From positions 1-57,738 of the forward strand of contig CALXNM010000008.1 in the NCBI GenBank assembly GCA_944389745.1: DNA of 57,738 nucleotides, given 5' to 3'. Made by a program: the position numbers and the translations under genes. The DNA comes from an uncultured Clostridia bacterium (lineage in GTDB: Bacteria > Bacillota > Clostridia > TANB77 > CAG-508). Below are positions 27,512 to 37,186 of the stretch, piece by piece. Below the pieces are notes generated by a model. It was not told the DNA's origin. It ran no database searches and saw only the letters and a program-made list of their open reading frames with translations. Within the stretch, counting starts at the first letter, position 1. The number at the start of each line of letters is the position of its first letter.

Positions 27512-28201
27512 TTAATCACCTATTCTATATGAAAAAATGTATGAGCCTTCAACTCCCCATAAAGTACCTTGGTTAACTTTAGTGGTTTCTAGTTTTAGTT
27601 CTATTTGATTGTCTTTTAATGTAATTGTTCCGTTTCCACTTGTTCCCCAATTATCTATATAGGTAAATGTTCCAATATTGTTATTCAATTCTACAACCAT
27701 ATCTTCAAGTCTTGCTACTCTTTGAGTTGGAGCAGGTCCTGTTAATTCAAAATCAAATTTTATTGTATTTCCATAATCCTCCTCAACATCTAGTTCTGCT
27801 ACTTGATCATTTTTTAATGTTTGTAGTTGGTTTTCAAATTCTTCGTCTGTAATTAGACGGTCTTCTCTTCTGTCCATTAATTCATCAATTTGTTCTGCAT
27901 TATTGTATTCTTCTTGGCTAATAAACCATTCACCTTTGTAATTATTTGAATTTATATTTATGCCACTATTATCACCGTTAATGATGTTATTGAAAAGGTC
28001 ACCGTTTTGGTTTACTGTATTTGTTTCATTTGCTGTTGTATTTGTTTCATTTAAAATTAATACGTCTGAATCTGTATCATTTAATACATTATTTGCATTT
28101 AAATCTCCTGTTTCGTTTCTCATATCCCATATAGCGAATCCAAATATTCCTGCTATAACAATTATAACTATTAAAAATATCACAATATTACTTGTTTTCA
28201 T
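27512..28201 (-). CDS. Type II membrane-anchored protein of unknown function (229 residues)
   Basis: An N-terminal membrane helix (about 5-24) is followed by an Asn/Thr-rich linker (contains NNIINGDNSG, recalling the linkers of the 490- and 1782-residue proteins) and a short acidic helical region. A final beta-rich domain covers about 145-229 (GTFTYIDNWGTSGNGTITL, YIFSYRIGD). No family was recognised. AGGAGG precedes the ATG. It is transcribed as its own unit next to the F1-like operon and in the same direction, and divergently from the germination genes. The shared linker style suggests it belongs with the surface-protein set, which is inference. Confidence 0.8.
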   Translation of the reverse strand: MKTSNIVIFLIVIIVIAGIFGFAIWDMRNETGDLNANNVLNDTDSDVLILNETNTTANETNTVNQNGDLFNNIINGDNSGININSNNYKGEWFISQEEYNNAEQIDELMDRREDRLITDEEFENQLQTLKNDQVAELDVEEDYGNTIKFDFELTGPAPTQRVARLEDMVVELNNNIGTFTYIDNWGTSGNGTITLKDNQIELKLETTKVNQGTLWGVEGSYIFSYRIGD

Positions 28202-28377
28202 ATATTCCTCCTATATTTAGAAATTTTATGAATTCAGTATAACATAAAAAAATAAAAATTACTATATTTTTTATTTTTTTACATAAATTATTTTTTTTAG
28301 GAAAATATATTATAAATATTTATTACTTAACACAACATAATAAAGCTAATGTTAACAAAGGAGACTATTTATATACT

Positions 28378-30091
28378 ATGAAATTCATGGATACATTAAG
28401 AAATGTGTTTTCTCATGTAGAAGAAGATGATTCTCTTAAGTTCACTCTTCCTGCTGAGGATAATTCTATAAGTAATGATAAAGATGCAAGTAGGACTTTT
28501 AATGAAATAGATGATGTTAAACAAATCTTTCCCAGCATTGATGTGAATATTGAATATATTAAAACTAAATATAATCTTTTAATTAATAGTGATGTTATTC
28601 TACGAGAATTCACTCTATCTGCAAGAAACAGACAATATAGAGCATTCCTTCTTTTTATAGATGGAATGGTTGATATGGATTTAATTAATAATTATGTATT
28701 AAAACCTTTGATGCTAAAAAATCAGGCAAATTCGTTTGAAGGAAATCAAAATCAAGTTGTGGCTGAGGCAGTTACTAATAATATAACTGTTAGAAAAATT
28801 AAAAAGTTTGATTTGAAGGATTATATATATAACAATTTAATTCCTCAAAACAATATAAAAATTAGACATGATTTTAAAGATATTTTTTATAGTATAAATT
28901 CCGGTACTTGTGCTCTTTTTATTGATACTTTGAATATTGCATTTGATATTGATATAAAAGGATTTAAAACAAGAAGCATCTCCAAACCAGAAAATGAAGT
29001 TGTTATTAGGGGGCCTCAAGAGGCTTTTGTAGAAAATATACGTACTAATACTACATTAATAAGAAGAATTGTTAATAATGAAAACTTGATAATTGAAAGT
29101 ATTAAAATAGGTAAAATAAGTCAAACCAATTGCGCCATATGCTATATAAATAATATTACAAATAATGATTTAGTTGCTGAAGCTAAATATAGATTAAATA
29201 ATATTGATATTGATTACTTACTCTCATCTGGACAATTGGAGCAATTGATTGAGGATGATAGTAAATATAGTATTCCTCAAATTATTTCAACAGAAAGACC
29301 TGATAAAACAGGTACTTATTTACTTGAAGGAAGAATTGCAATTCTTGTTAATGGTAGCCCTTATGCATTAATAATTCCTGCAACTTTTATAGATTTTTTA
29401 GAATCATCAGAAGATAAAAACATAAAATTCCAATTTGCTAATCTTTTAAAATTTATTAGAATATTTGCACTTTTAATTACATTGCTTTTACCTGGAATAT
29501 ATGTTGCTATAACATATTTCCATCAAGAATTTATTCCGACCGAGCTGTTATTTGCAATTGTTGCTTCCCGTGCATCTGTGCCTTTTTCTATTATCTTTGA
29601 GATAATTATTATGGAAATTTCATTTGAACTAATCAGAGAAGCAAGTTTAAGAGTCCCAAACCCAATTGGCCCCACTATAGGTGTTATACGGCGCACTTAT
29701 CATAGGGCAAGCAGCTGTTGATGCGGGAATAGTCAGTCCTATTTTGATAATCATAGTTGCAATAACCGGAATTACATCATTTGCAATTCCAGACTATTAT
29801 TTAGCATTTCATTGCAGAGTAGGCAGATTTTTATATATTATTTTAGGATATTTTGCAGGACTGCTTGGTATAGCAATGGGTGTATTTATACATCTACTAG
29901 TAGTAAATAAAATACAATCTTTCGGAATATCATACTTAGACCCATACATTCCTTCTAAAGGAAATGTTTCTAATGGTATATTGTCTAAACCTATATGGAA
30001 AAGAGAAAAAAGAGATGATTTTATAGATACAAAAAGACCTGACAAGCAAAGCCACATTAGCATGCAATGGAAATACCCTAACAAAAGCTAG
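28378..30091 (+). pseudogene. gerKA: GerA-family spore germinant receptor subunit A, frameshifted
   Basis: Frame 1 (28378-29721) carries the cytoplasmic and first membrane parts of the GerA family up to PNPIGPTIGVI. The next family residues, GALIIGQAAVDAGIVSP, continue in another frame that ends at 30091. One extra base near 29686-29690 (probably the C at 29689) explains the break; without it the protein would be about 570 residues, as expected. All parts are present and undamaged otherwise, so an assembly error or very recent mutation is likely. Ger A subunits act with B and C in the inner spore membrane to sense germinants. An AAAGGAG site lies 14 bases before the ATG. Confidence 0.88.
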
Positions 30092-30104
30092 AAAGGAGTT
30101 ATTT

Positions 30105-31196
30105 ATGAATTATACAAAGCTTGGTAATTTTGAAGCAATTTGTTTTATAGTTATATTATTTATCAATCATATTGTTTTAAACTTACCTCAAATGATTTTA
30201 GATAATTCTGGAACTAGCTCTATATTAAATTGTATATATATTTTTATTCTGGCTTTAATATTTACACTACTAATTGTAAAACTTTTAAAAAATTTTACTG
30301 GATTAGATATTATTGATATTTCTGAATATCTTGGTGGAAAAGTTTTAAAAATATTAGTTGGTTTACTTTGCATTGTATACCTTGTAATGGAAGCAGCTTT
30401 TTTAACCAGAATGTTTTCTAAGAATTTATTGTTATTATATTTTAATAATTATCCTATCTCATTTTTCTTGTTTGTTTTTCTATTTATAGGTGTGGTAGCA
30501 AATTTTATTGGAAGAAAATCTATTATAAAAACAAATACAATAATTACCCCTCTCGCGCTTATAAGTATTGCTTTAACATTCATATTTGTAATAGACTTAT
30601 TTAAATTTGAGCATTCTCTTCCATTATTTTCAAATGGTGCAGATAAAATATTTTTATATGGTGCAAGCAATGTATTTGCTTTTAACGGGCTATTCTTTTT
30701 ATTTTTCATATCACCATTATTAAACAAAAAAGAAGACACCCCTAAAGTAGCATTTATTTCTGTATTAATATGTGGCATTTTATTAATACTTGCAATTGCA
30801 ACATTAATATTTGCATTTTCGGACATATATTATATTTCTAGATTGTCCCCTATATATTTTATTATTGTAAATAGTAAATTAAGTGGGTTTTTAGAAAGAC
30901 CTGAACTGATTTTTATATTTATATGGGCGTTGGCACTTATGTCATTTATTAGTATTGCTATAATGTTTTGTATAAATATTTTCCGAAAAATTGCTAACAT
31001 GGAAGAAAAAAACAGTAAGTCTTTATCAATAATGTTCTCCTGCTTTATTTTTGTAGCAGCTATTATTATAGACAATGTATTCCAACTAGAAAAAATTGCC
31101 AATGCTTTTTATAAATATGGAACTATAGCACTGGTTTTCGTAGTATTTACAATTATCTTAATAGCAGCCAACATCAAGAAAAAAAGACTTAAATAA
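30105..31196 (+). CDS. gerKB: GerB-family spore germination permease-like subunit
   Basis: The 363-residue integral membrane protein has about ten hydrophobic segments in the amino acid/polyamine transporter-like fold typical of the GerAB/GerKB family. LPQMILDNSGTSS in the first segments and the loop ISEYLGGKVLKIL fit the family. It is thought to bind the germinant in the inner spore membrane. It follows gerKA by 13 bases with GAAAGGAG, forming the usual A-B-C operon. The subtype letter K is a convenience; the germinant cannot be read from sequence. Confidence 0.88.
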   Translation: MNYTKLGNFEAICFIVILFINHIVLNLPQMILDNSGTSSILNCIYIFILALIFTLLIVKLLKNFTGLDIIDISEYLGGKVLKILVGLLCIVYLVMEAAFLTRMFSKNLLLLYFNNYPISFFLFVFLFIGVVANFIGRKSIIKTNTIITPLALISIALTFIFVIDLFKFEHSLPLFSNGADKIFLYGASNVFAFNGLFFLFFISPLLNKKEDTPKVAFISVLICGILLILAIATLIFAFSDIYYISRLSPIYFIIVNSKLSGFLERPELIFIFIWALALMSFISIAIMFCINIFRKIANMEEKNSKSLSIMFSCFIFVAAIIIDNVFQLEKIANAFYKYGTIALVFVVFTIILIAANIKKKRLK

Positions 31197-31220
31197 TGTC
31201 ATGTTTGGGGACAGGCTCTT
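31197..31220 (+). repeat. Single TGTCATGTTTGGGGACAG element between gerKB and gerKC
   Basis: This copy matches the elements in the giant-gene leaders (13697-13721 and 1827-1851) but is plus-oriented and lies directly after the gerKB stop codon. It separates the B and C genes by about 105 bases, which hold nothing else recognisable. Confidence 0.6.
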
Positions 31221-31302
31221 ATTTACATGTTAGTTTCTGAAAATTCTTTATTACTGATTAAAATTTATTTAACGAATTAAACAATTTAATGGAGGAGCAA
31301 AA

Positions 31303-32550
31303 GTGAATTTTAAAGTTAGAAAAATTTTTGCAATTTTTATATTAGTACTACTATTAATTATTTCATCCAGCAATTATTATGGAATTAAAGGAATTGATAA
31401 TTTAGCCTATGTTGTTGCTATTGGATTAGATATTGGAGATACAGAAAATTTAAATTTAAGTCTTCAAATATCTGTTCCCAATAATAGTGATAGTTCTTCT
31501 GGTGGCAGTTCTTCTCAATCTTCATCTGTGGTGGTAAATTCAATAGAGTGCCCTTCTATAAGCACTGGAATTACATTATTTAATAGTTACCTTGGTAAAG
31601 AGGTAAATTTATCACATTGCAAAGTTTTGGTTATTTCTGAAAATCTAGCAGCACGAGGAATTGAAGAATATTTATACACGCTTATTAATGATGTGCAGTT
31701 TCGTTCTGATTCAAATATAATCGTTAGTAAATGCGATGCAAAAACCTATTTGGAATATTCTACCCCTGTGTTAGATAAAGTTTCTGCAAGATATTATGAA
31801 ATAGCCCCTACCTCTAGTGAATATACAGGATACACAGAAAGCATTACCTGCAACGAATTTTTATCAGCCATGACATATAGTTCTGCAGAAGCTGTAGCTA
31901 TACTTGGTTCAATCAATTCAGACCAAACACAAAACATCCCATCAGAATCATCTAATAAAGAATCTTACTATACTGCAGGACAAACTCCAATATCTGGAGA
32001 ATCTGGTGTAGAAAATATGGGACTTGCTGTGTTTAATAATGATAAACTTGTTGGAGAATTAAATGGTCTAGAATCCATTTGTCATTTAATTATTTCAAAT
32101 AAATTAAAAAACGCTCAAATTAGAATTTCAAGTCCTATTGAAAATTTAGATTATATAGATTTATATATTGAACTTGAAAAACAATCTAAAAGCTCTGTTT
32201 ACCTAACCAATTCCACACCATATATAAAATCAAAGGTAACTGTAAATGCTAAAATGCAATCAATGAATAGCAATATAGATTTAAATGATCAAAATATAAC
32301 TTCTAAAATAGAAAAATCAGCTGAAGCATTCTTAGAAGAAAAACTTTCTAACTATTTATATAAAACTTCTAAAGAGCTACATTCAGATATTGACCAATTT
32401 GGACTATATGCTTTAAAATATTTCACTACACAAGATGAATGGAAATCATATAATTGGTTACACCATTACAAAGATGCATTCTTTGATGTAGACGTAAATT
32501 TAAATTTAAGGTCAAGCTATTTATTAGTAAACACATCTGAAGAAGAATAG
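31303..32550 (+). CDS. gerKC: Ger(x)C-family germination protein without the lipobox cysteine
   Basis: The 415-residue product starts at a GTG with GGAGG upstream. A hydrophobic N-terminal segment (KIFAIFILVLLLIISSS) leads into GIDNLAYVVAIGLDIGD, equivalent to the family start after the lipid-modified cysteine (usually CWDxREI-x-LA-x-V-x-GIG-x-D). Here the expected Cys-Trp is replaced by Asn-Tyr, with no cysteine nearby. The rest covers the three-domain C subunit, including the C-terminal FGLYALKYFT and DVDVNLNLRSSYL strands. It may stay anchored by its uncleaved signal helix. Confidence 0.88.
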   Translation: MNFKVRKIFAIFILVLLLIISSSNYYGIKGIDNLAYVVAIGLDIGDTENLNLSLQISVPNNSDSSSGGSSSQSSSVVVNSIECPSISTGITLFNSYLGKEVNLSHCKVLVISENLAARGIEEYLYTLINDVQFRSDSNIIVSKCDAKTYLEYSTPVLDKVSARYYEIAPTSSEYTGYTESITCNEFLSAMTYSSAEAVAILGSINSDQTQNIPSESSNKESYYTAGQTPISGESGVENMGLAVFNNDKLVGELNGLESICHLIISNKLKNAQIRISSPIENLDYIDLYIELEKQSKSSVYLTNSTPYIKSKVTVNAKMQSMNSNIDLNDQNITSKIEKSAEAFLEEKLSNYLYKTSKELHSDIDQFGLYALKYFTTQDEWKSYNWLHHYKDAFFDVDVNLNLRSSYLLVNTSEEE

Positions 32551-32645
32551 AGGATTTAGTTGTTATTTTGCGTGGTTCAAAATGCAACAAATGCATAAAA
32601 AATAGACGATTGGCCTAATAGCCACTGGTTTTGGAGGAAAATTTT

Positions 32646-32804
32646 ATGAATTTTATTATTTTTTTAGTATCAGTATATGCATTTTTAGAAACTGCTGTAA
32701 TTGGATATATAGAATTTACAGATAATAATAACAAAATAATAGGAGTTGTACTATTTATATTAGCTATCTTTTGTTTAATAGTACCAAACTTAGTCTTCTT
32801 CTGA
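32646..32804 (+). CDS. 52-residue two-helix membrane protein at the end of the germination operon (possible Ger D-type subunit)
   Basis: ATG at 32646 has a strong GGAGG at proper spacing. The product MNFIIFLVSVYAFLETAVIG... has two hydrophobic segments split by FTDNNNK, and ends VPNLVFF. Its last 15 bases overlap the convergent RNase R gene. Small two-helix D subunits encoded beside GerA-type operons are known in Bacillus; this protein matches in size, topology and position, though no sequence motif can confirm it. Confidence 0.6.
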   Translation: MNFIIFLVSVYAFLETAVIGYIEFTDNNNKIIGVVLFILAIFCLIVPNLVFF

Positions 32805-34691
32805 TTGTACTTTTTCGAAATCTATTTGTCTTAATTCTTTGCTTGCTTTTATAACTCTTACTCTAATGCTATCTCCTATGTGATACATTGTTTTTGTGTT
32901 TTCTCCAAGTAATGTTTTCGTATTTTCATCGTAGATGAAATATTCATCTCCTAACTTGTCAAATCTAATCATTCCTTCTACTGTGTTTTCTAACTCTACA
33001 AATACACCAAATGACATTATGCTTGATATGATTCCGTCATATTCTTCTCCAATATGAGATTCCATATATTCTGCCATTTTTATATCCACACTTTCTCTTT
33101 CTACTTTTTGCGCTACTTTTTCTCTTTCTGATGAACTTTCTGCATATCTAGTTGCTTGTACTGAATATTTAGCTATTTCTTTGTCTGATAGGTTGTACCC
33201 GCTTCTCAAATATTTTGATATTACTCTATGAATAAATAAATCTGGATATCTTCTAATTGGAGATGTGAAGTGGCAATAATATCTACTTGCAATTCCAAAG
33301 TGTCCTTTGTTTTCGCTTTCATATCTTGCAACTTTTAATGTTCTTAATATTAAATTTGATATTACTCTTTCTTCTGGTTTGCCTTGTATTTCATCTAAAA
33401 TTATAGCAAATGCTTTTGGATGAACCTCATCTTTGCTTGTTTTTACTTTATAACCTAAGTTAAATAAAAACTTATTTAGTTCTGCTACTTTCTCCATATC
33501 TGGCGTTTCATGAACCCTGTATATAAATGGTGCTTCTAACCAGAAGAATTTTTCTGCAACCGTTTCATTTGCTGTAAGCATAAACTGTTCTATTATTTCA
33601 TTTGCAAATGTTAATTCATATTTTTTTATATCTACTGCTATGCCATTTTCATCTAATACTACTTTTGTTTCCGGAATATCTAAGTTTAAAGAGCCATTTT
33701 TATTTCTTCTATCTTTTAAAATATGTGCAAGTTTTTCCATTAATTTAAAATGATTAATATATTTTGAATATTCTTTTACTACTTCTTCATCTGAATTATC
33801 TAGAATTTTTTGTACATTAGTATAACTCATTCTTCTAGTAACATTTATAACACTTTTAAATAAATCTGATGATACTACATTTCCTTCTTTGTTTATTTCC
33901 ATTACACATGAAATAGCTAATCTAACTTGTCCTTCATTTAAACTACATATTCCATTTGATAATTCTACTGGAAGCATTGGTATAACTCTATCTAGCATGT
34001 ATACACTAGTTCCTCTTAAAATAGCTTCTTTGTCTAAAGATGAGCCTTCTTTTACATAATGGCTAACATCTGCAATGTGTACACCAAGCATATAATTTCC
34101 ATTATCCATTTTTTTTACATTTACAGCATCATCCAAGTCTTTTGCATCTTCACCATCTATTGTAAATATTTCTTCTTGTCTTAAATCTTTTCTGCTTTTT
34201 ATATCATTTATATCTATAGTTTGGCTAATAGCCTTTGCCTCATTTATAACTTTCATTGGAAATTCATATGGTATATCGTACTCTTTTATAAGTGACATCA
34301 TATCAACACCAGCCATATCTATATCACCTATTATTTCTATTATTTTCCCTTCTGCACTTTTATCTTTATGTGGCATTTTGGTTATTTGTACAACTACCTT
34401 TTGATTGTTTCTTGCTTTCATACAATCTTTTTTAGATATAAAAATATCAGACCCTAGCTTTCTATCATCTGGTACAACAAATCCAAAGTTTCTACTTTTT
34501 TGAAATGTACCTACAATAGTATCTTTTTCTAAATCAAATATTTTGCTATCTTCTTTAACTTTTAATCTATTGCTATGCTTTCTTCCACTATTATTATCTT
34601 TATTTTTATTGCTTACTTTTATTCTTCTTATATTTGCTTGTTTTTTATTTGATTTTTTCAAATCTTTTTTATGATTTCTTTTATGTTTCAT
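32790..34691 (-). CDS. rnr: Ribonuclease R
   Basis: At 633 residues it is somewhat short for RNase R. A Lys/Arg-rich N-terminus precedes a cold-shock-like domain (GTFQKSRNFGFVVPDDRKLG). The RNB catalytic domain has the metal-binding aspartates in IDGEDAKDLDDAV (about 177-189). HIADVSHYV and HFTSPIRRYPDLFIHR follow, and an S1 domain lies near the C-terminus (GIISSIMSFGVFVELEN). It degrades structured RNA 3' to 5' in the cytoplasm. It lies downstream of secG, the common rnr-secG pairing in Firmicutes, but a terminator separates them here. Confidence 0.95.
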   Translation of the reverse strand: MKHKRNHKKDLKKSNKKQANIRRIKVSNKNKDNNSGRKHSNRLKVKEDSKIFDLEKDTIVGTFQKSRNFGFVVPDDRKLGSDIFISKKDCMKARNNQKVVVQITKMPHKDKSAEGKIIEIIGDIDMAGVDMMSLIKEYDIPYEFPMKVINEAKAISQTIDINDIKSRKDLRQEEIFTIDGEDAKDLDDAVNVKKMDNGNYMLGVHIADVSHYVKEGSSLDKEAILRGTSVYMLDRVIPMLPVELSNGICSLNEGQVRLAISCVMEINKEGNVVSSDLFKSVINVTRRMSYTNVQKILDNSDEEVVKEYSKYINHFKLMEKLAHILKDRRNKNGSLNLDIPETKVVLDENGIAVDIKKYELTFANEIIEQFMLTANETVAEKFFWLEAPFIYRVHETPDMEKVAELNKFLFNLGYKVKTSKDEVHPKAFAIILDEIQGKPEERVISNLILRTLKVARYESENKGHFGIASRYYCHFTSPIRRYPDLFIHRVISKYLRSGYNLSDKEIAKYSVQATRYAESSSEREKVAQKVERESVDIKMAEYMESHIGEEYDGIISSIMSFGVFVELENTVEGMIRFDKLGDEYFIYDENTKTLLGENTKTMYHIGDSIRVRVIKASKELRQIDFEKVQSEED

Positions 34692-34773
34692 AATCCTACT
34701 TTCCTTTTTTTATTAGTTTTTGACTTTTTTATAAATTTTATTTATTAAATTTTATTTTTCTATTTTTTGCATA

Positions 34774-34815
34774 AAAAAGAACATATATATTTTATTAGCT
34801 ATATATGTTCTTTTT
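34774..34815 (-). terminator. Terminator after secG
   Basis: A perfect 16-pair inverted repeat (AAAAAGAACATATATA with TATATATGTTCTTTTT, 10-base loop) lies 17 bases past the secG stop codon and ends in a T-run. Confidence 0.85.
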
Positions 34816-34831
34816 ATTTAATATAATTCAA

Positions 34832-35083
34832 TTACATTACCATTAATATTGATAGTGCTACCGCAAGTATAACAAATAATATTCCTGAAATAACTGTTGC
34901 TCTTTTTATTTTTCCTTCTTTTGTTCTACCTTTATTTTGCTCATAAAAGTTATTTGCAGCAGCTCCTGTTATTGTTTGAGATGCACCACTTTGATCTTTT
35001 GCTTGTATTGTTGCTAATATAATTAAAACAACACAAACTAAAACATATATAACTAATACTACATTTTTTATTATTTCTATCAT
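34832..35083 (-). CDS. secG: SecG preprotein translocase subunit
   Basis: The 83-residue protein has two membrane helices (about 5-25 and 62-82) around a polar loop. It matches the SecG pattern VLIILATIQAKDQSG-x-SQTITG followed by a basic segment. It is an accessory subunit of the SecYEG channel. The gene is preceded by a 12-pair palindrome and followed by a strong terminator. Confidence 0.92.
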   Translation of the reverse strand: MIEIIKNVVLVIYVLVCVVLIILATIQAKDQSGASQTITGAAANNFYEQNKGRTKEGKIKRATVISGILFVILAVALSILMVM

Positions 35084-35110
35084 ATTTTTCCCTCACTTTA
35101 TCTCTTTTCG

Positions 35111-35137
35111 TAACATATGATATTTTATCATATGTTA
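35111..35137. promoter_or_regulatory. Perfect palindrome in the secG upstream region
   Basis: TAACATATGATA-TTT-TATCATATGTTA is a 12-pair inverted repeat with a 3-base loop, 28 bases before the secG start. It has no T-run on the minus strand, so it is more likely an operator or a leader hairpin than a terminator. Confidence 0.5.
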
Positions 35138-35180
35138 TAAAATTATTCAAGTATTTTTATTTATTTTGTTACTTTATTTA

Positions 35181-35675
35181 CTAAAAAATATTTATAGCGG
35201 TTAATGTATGCTTATCTCTAATATGTTCTAATAAAAATACACATTCTTCTATTTGTGGTAACATTTCTTCATATTTTTGCGATTTTTCTAATCCTTTCAA
35301 ATTAGATATTCTAGTTTCTACCTTTTCCAGTTCATCATGTTCTATATAAAAAGCTAATTGATTATGAAATTCATGCCATGATTTATCTATATTGTATATT
35401 TTACTATAAATTTGATTGTTGCTGTTATTTTCGTCATTTTTCCTGTTACTTGTCTTGTCGTTCTTACTAACACTGGTATATTCACTATCGTTCATATCAT
35501 TGTCTTGACTTTTTGCACCGCTATTTGCATTTTCAATCTTTATTACATCTTCTTCTAACTCATAAAGTTTTCCTGTCATGCTTTCAACACAAATTCTTGT
35601 ATATCTTTGAGCTATGATATTTGTAATAATTATTAATGCAATAATAATAATGCAAATTATCATTTCTTTTTTCAT
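35181..35675 (-). CDS. DUF4363-family protein
   Basis: The 164-residue product has one N-terminal membrane helix (about 5-22), an Asn/Ser/Lys-rich variable stretch (about 50-90), and a helical C-terminal region with WHEFHNQLAFYIEHDELEKVE and LLEHIRDKH. This fits DUF4363, which is commonly encoded just after a DUF421 (YetF-type) gene, as here. Function unknown; the pair is frequent in spore formers. Confidence 0.8.
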   Translation of the reverse strand: MKKEMIICIIIIALIIITNIIAQRYTRICVESMTGKLYELEEDVIKIENANSGAKSQDNDMNDSEYTSVSKNDKTSNRKNDENNSNNQIYSKIYNIDKSWHEFHNQLAFYIEHDELEKVETRISNLKGLEKSQKYEEMLPQIEECVFLLEHIRDKHTLTAINIF

Positions 35676-35744
35676 ATTTATTCACATTTTCTCCTCATCT
35701 TCATCGTTCCTTCTATAATTAAGAAACTATTATTCAATATTTTT

Positions 35745-36419
35745 TCATGGCAAACTTTTTTCTTGACAGAAAATTTCTCCCTTTCCATCTATTGTCACAA
35801 TCAGAGCCTGTTCTGGTTCTATTCCAAATTTTGCAACTTGTTTTTTTAACCAATTATAATCTTTGTTTAACACTTTTAAATTTTCATACATTACTTTGCC
35901 ATCAACTACTAAATCATATGGTATTCCCTCATACTCTGCATCAATATCCAAATCTTCTAGAGTAACAATTCTTTTTTTAGGCTTTTCTATTACAGTTATC
36001 TGTCCACTTGTTTCCAAAATTGCATATTCTACATCTCCAATATTTACTATATTATTTCCTCTTAGTCTTTCTTCTAATTCATTAACTGTAAATCTTTCCT
36101 TTTTTAACATTTTTTCATCTATTCTTCCTCTATAAATTAGGATAGATGGTTTGCCACAAAGTATAGACCTTGCTTTTATGCTTTTTATATTTACCATTGA
36201 AATTAATAAATGCATTACAAGCAAAGCTAAAATTGGTATTACTCCATTAATTATAGGTATTCCTGGGTCAGCCATTGGCGTTGATGCTAAATCTGCTATC
36301 ATGATTGATATGGCTAGTTCAAATGGCTGAAGCTGTCCAATTTCCCTTTTTCCCATTAATCTCATTACTATTAAAACAATTATGTATAAAAATATTGTTC
36401 TTAAAAAAGTTATTAACAT
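35745..36419 (-). CDS. DUF421 (YetF-type) membrane protein
   Basis: Three N-terminal membrane helices are followed by a cytoplasmic region. Family features are VLIVMRLMGKREIGQLQPFELAI-like residues (17-39), PSILIYRGRIDEKMLKKE, and GDVEYAILETSGQITVI near the middle. The C-terminus has the tetramer-type domain with GIEPEQALIVTIDGKGEIFCQ. 224 residues is normal. An AAAGGAG site precedes the ATG. Role unknown; spore-related roles have been proposed for family members in Bacillus. Confidence 0.9.
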   Translation of the reverse strand: MLITFLRTIFLYIIVLIVMRLMGKREIGQLQPFELAISIMIADLASTPMADPGIPIINGVIPILALLVMHLLISMVNIKSIKARSILCGKPSILIYRGRIDEKMLKKERFTVNELEERLRGNNIVNIGDVEYAILETSGQITVIEKPKKRIVTLEDLDIDAEYEGIPYDLVVDGKVMYENLKVLNKDYNWLKKQVAKFGIEPEQALIVTIDGKGEIFCQEKSLP

Positions 36420-36803
36420 TTAAATCTCCTTTAATTAATCTTTGAATTTAAGTTTTTGATATTTTTTTCTTATTTTTGTTTTGCAATTTTATTTTTTTAT
36501 TTATTTGTGATTTTGTTTTGTGGTTTTTCTTTCAAAAATTTATTTTATATTTATTTTTTGCAGTTTTCTTAGGATTATTCATAATTCTAAATAATTTGTA
36601 TAAAATAATTTTTTCTGCAAATAATATTAGTAATATCAAAGATTTAAAATTAAAAAATTAAAAATACTAATTACGAAATTAATAATTAAAATTAATAATT
36701 ATTTTTAGTTTTTAGTCTTTGATATAGATTATATATCTATAACCTATAACTTTTTAATTTTCTACATTTTAATCTGTTTAAATAGATTTATAAGGAGGTT
36801 TAT
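36420..36803. other. AT-rich divergent intergenic region
   Basis: These 384 bases between the divergent DUF421 gene and the gene at 36804 are extremely AT-rich. A small inverted repeat, TATAGAT-TATAT-ATCTATA, lies near 36724-36744. No convincing -35/-10 pair, RNA gene or supported ORF was found; it presumably holds both promoters. Confidence 0.5.
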
Positions 36804-37175
36804 ATGGAAAATAATCAAGCGCAATCAAGAGGTAATACTACTTCTACAGTATGGCAAATTGTCGGAAGATTAGTAACAGCAGCAATCGTCCTTGCTATCA
36901 CTGCATTTTTCACACCTGGTTTTGAAATTAGTAATATTTGGGCATTAGCTGCCGCTGCAGTAGTTCTTACTGTTATAGATTATTTAATTACTAGATTTAC
37001 TGGCTTACATGCAAGTAGTTTTGGTAAAGGTTTTGTAGGTTTTGTTCTATCTGCAGTAGTTTTATATGTAACTCAATATTTCGTTGCAGGATACACAGTA
37101 TCTTGGATTGCAGCAATAGTAGGTGCTTTAGTATATGGTGTTGTTGATTACTTCCTACCAGGAGAACAACAATAG
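36804..37175 (+). CDS. Small four-helix membrane protein (YvlD/phage-holin-4-like or DUF2512-like)
   Basis: The 123-residue protein has about four hydrophobic helices. AAIVLAITAFFTPGFEISNIW followed by a second unit with AVVLYVTQYFVAGYTVSWI looks like the internally repeated pattern of the YvlD/Phage_holin_4 superfamily; DUF2512 is an alternative. AAGGAGG precedes the ATG. It is a single-gene unit ended by the terminator at 37187-37223. Despite the family name there is no phage context. Confidence 0.72.
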   Translation: MENNQAQSRGNTTSTVWQIVGRLVTAAIVLAITAFFTPGFEISNIWALAAAAVVLTVIDYLITRFTGLHASSFGKGFVGFVLSAVVLYVTQYFVAGYTVSWIAAIVGALVYGVVDYFLPGEQQ

Positions 37176-37186
37176 TAAAAAAAGTG

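Noticed and set aside
36476..36661. 61-codon hydrophobic frame in the AT-rich gap before 36804
   Set aside because: No ribosome binding site, Phe/Leu/Ile content expected from T-rich DNA, and no family resemblance.
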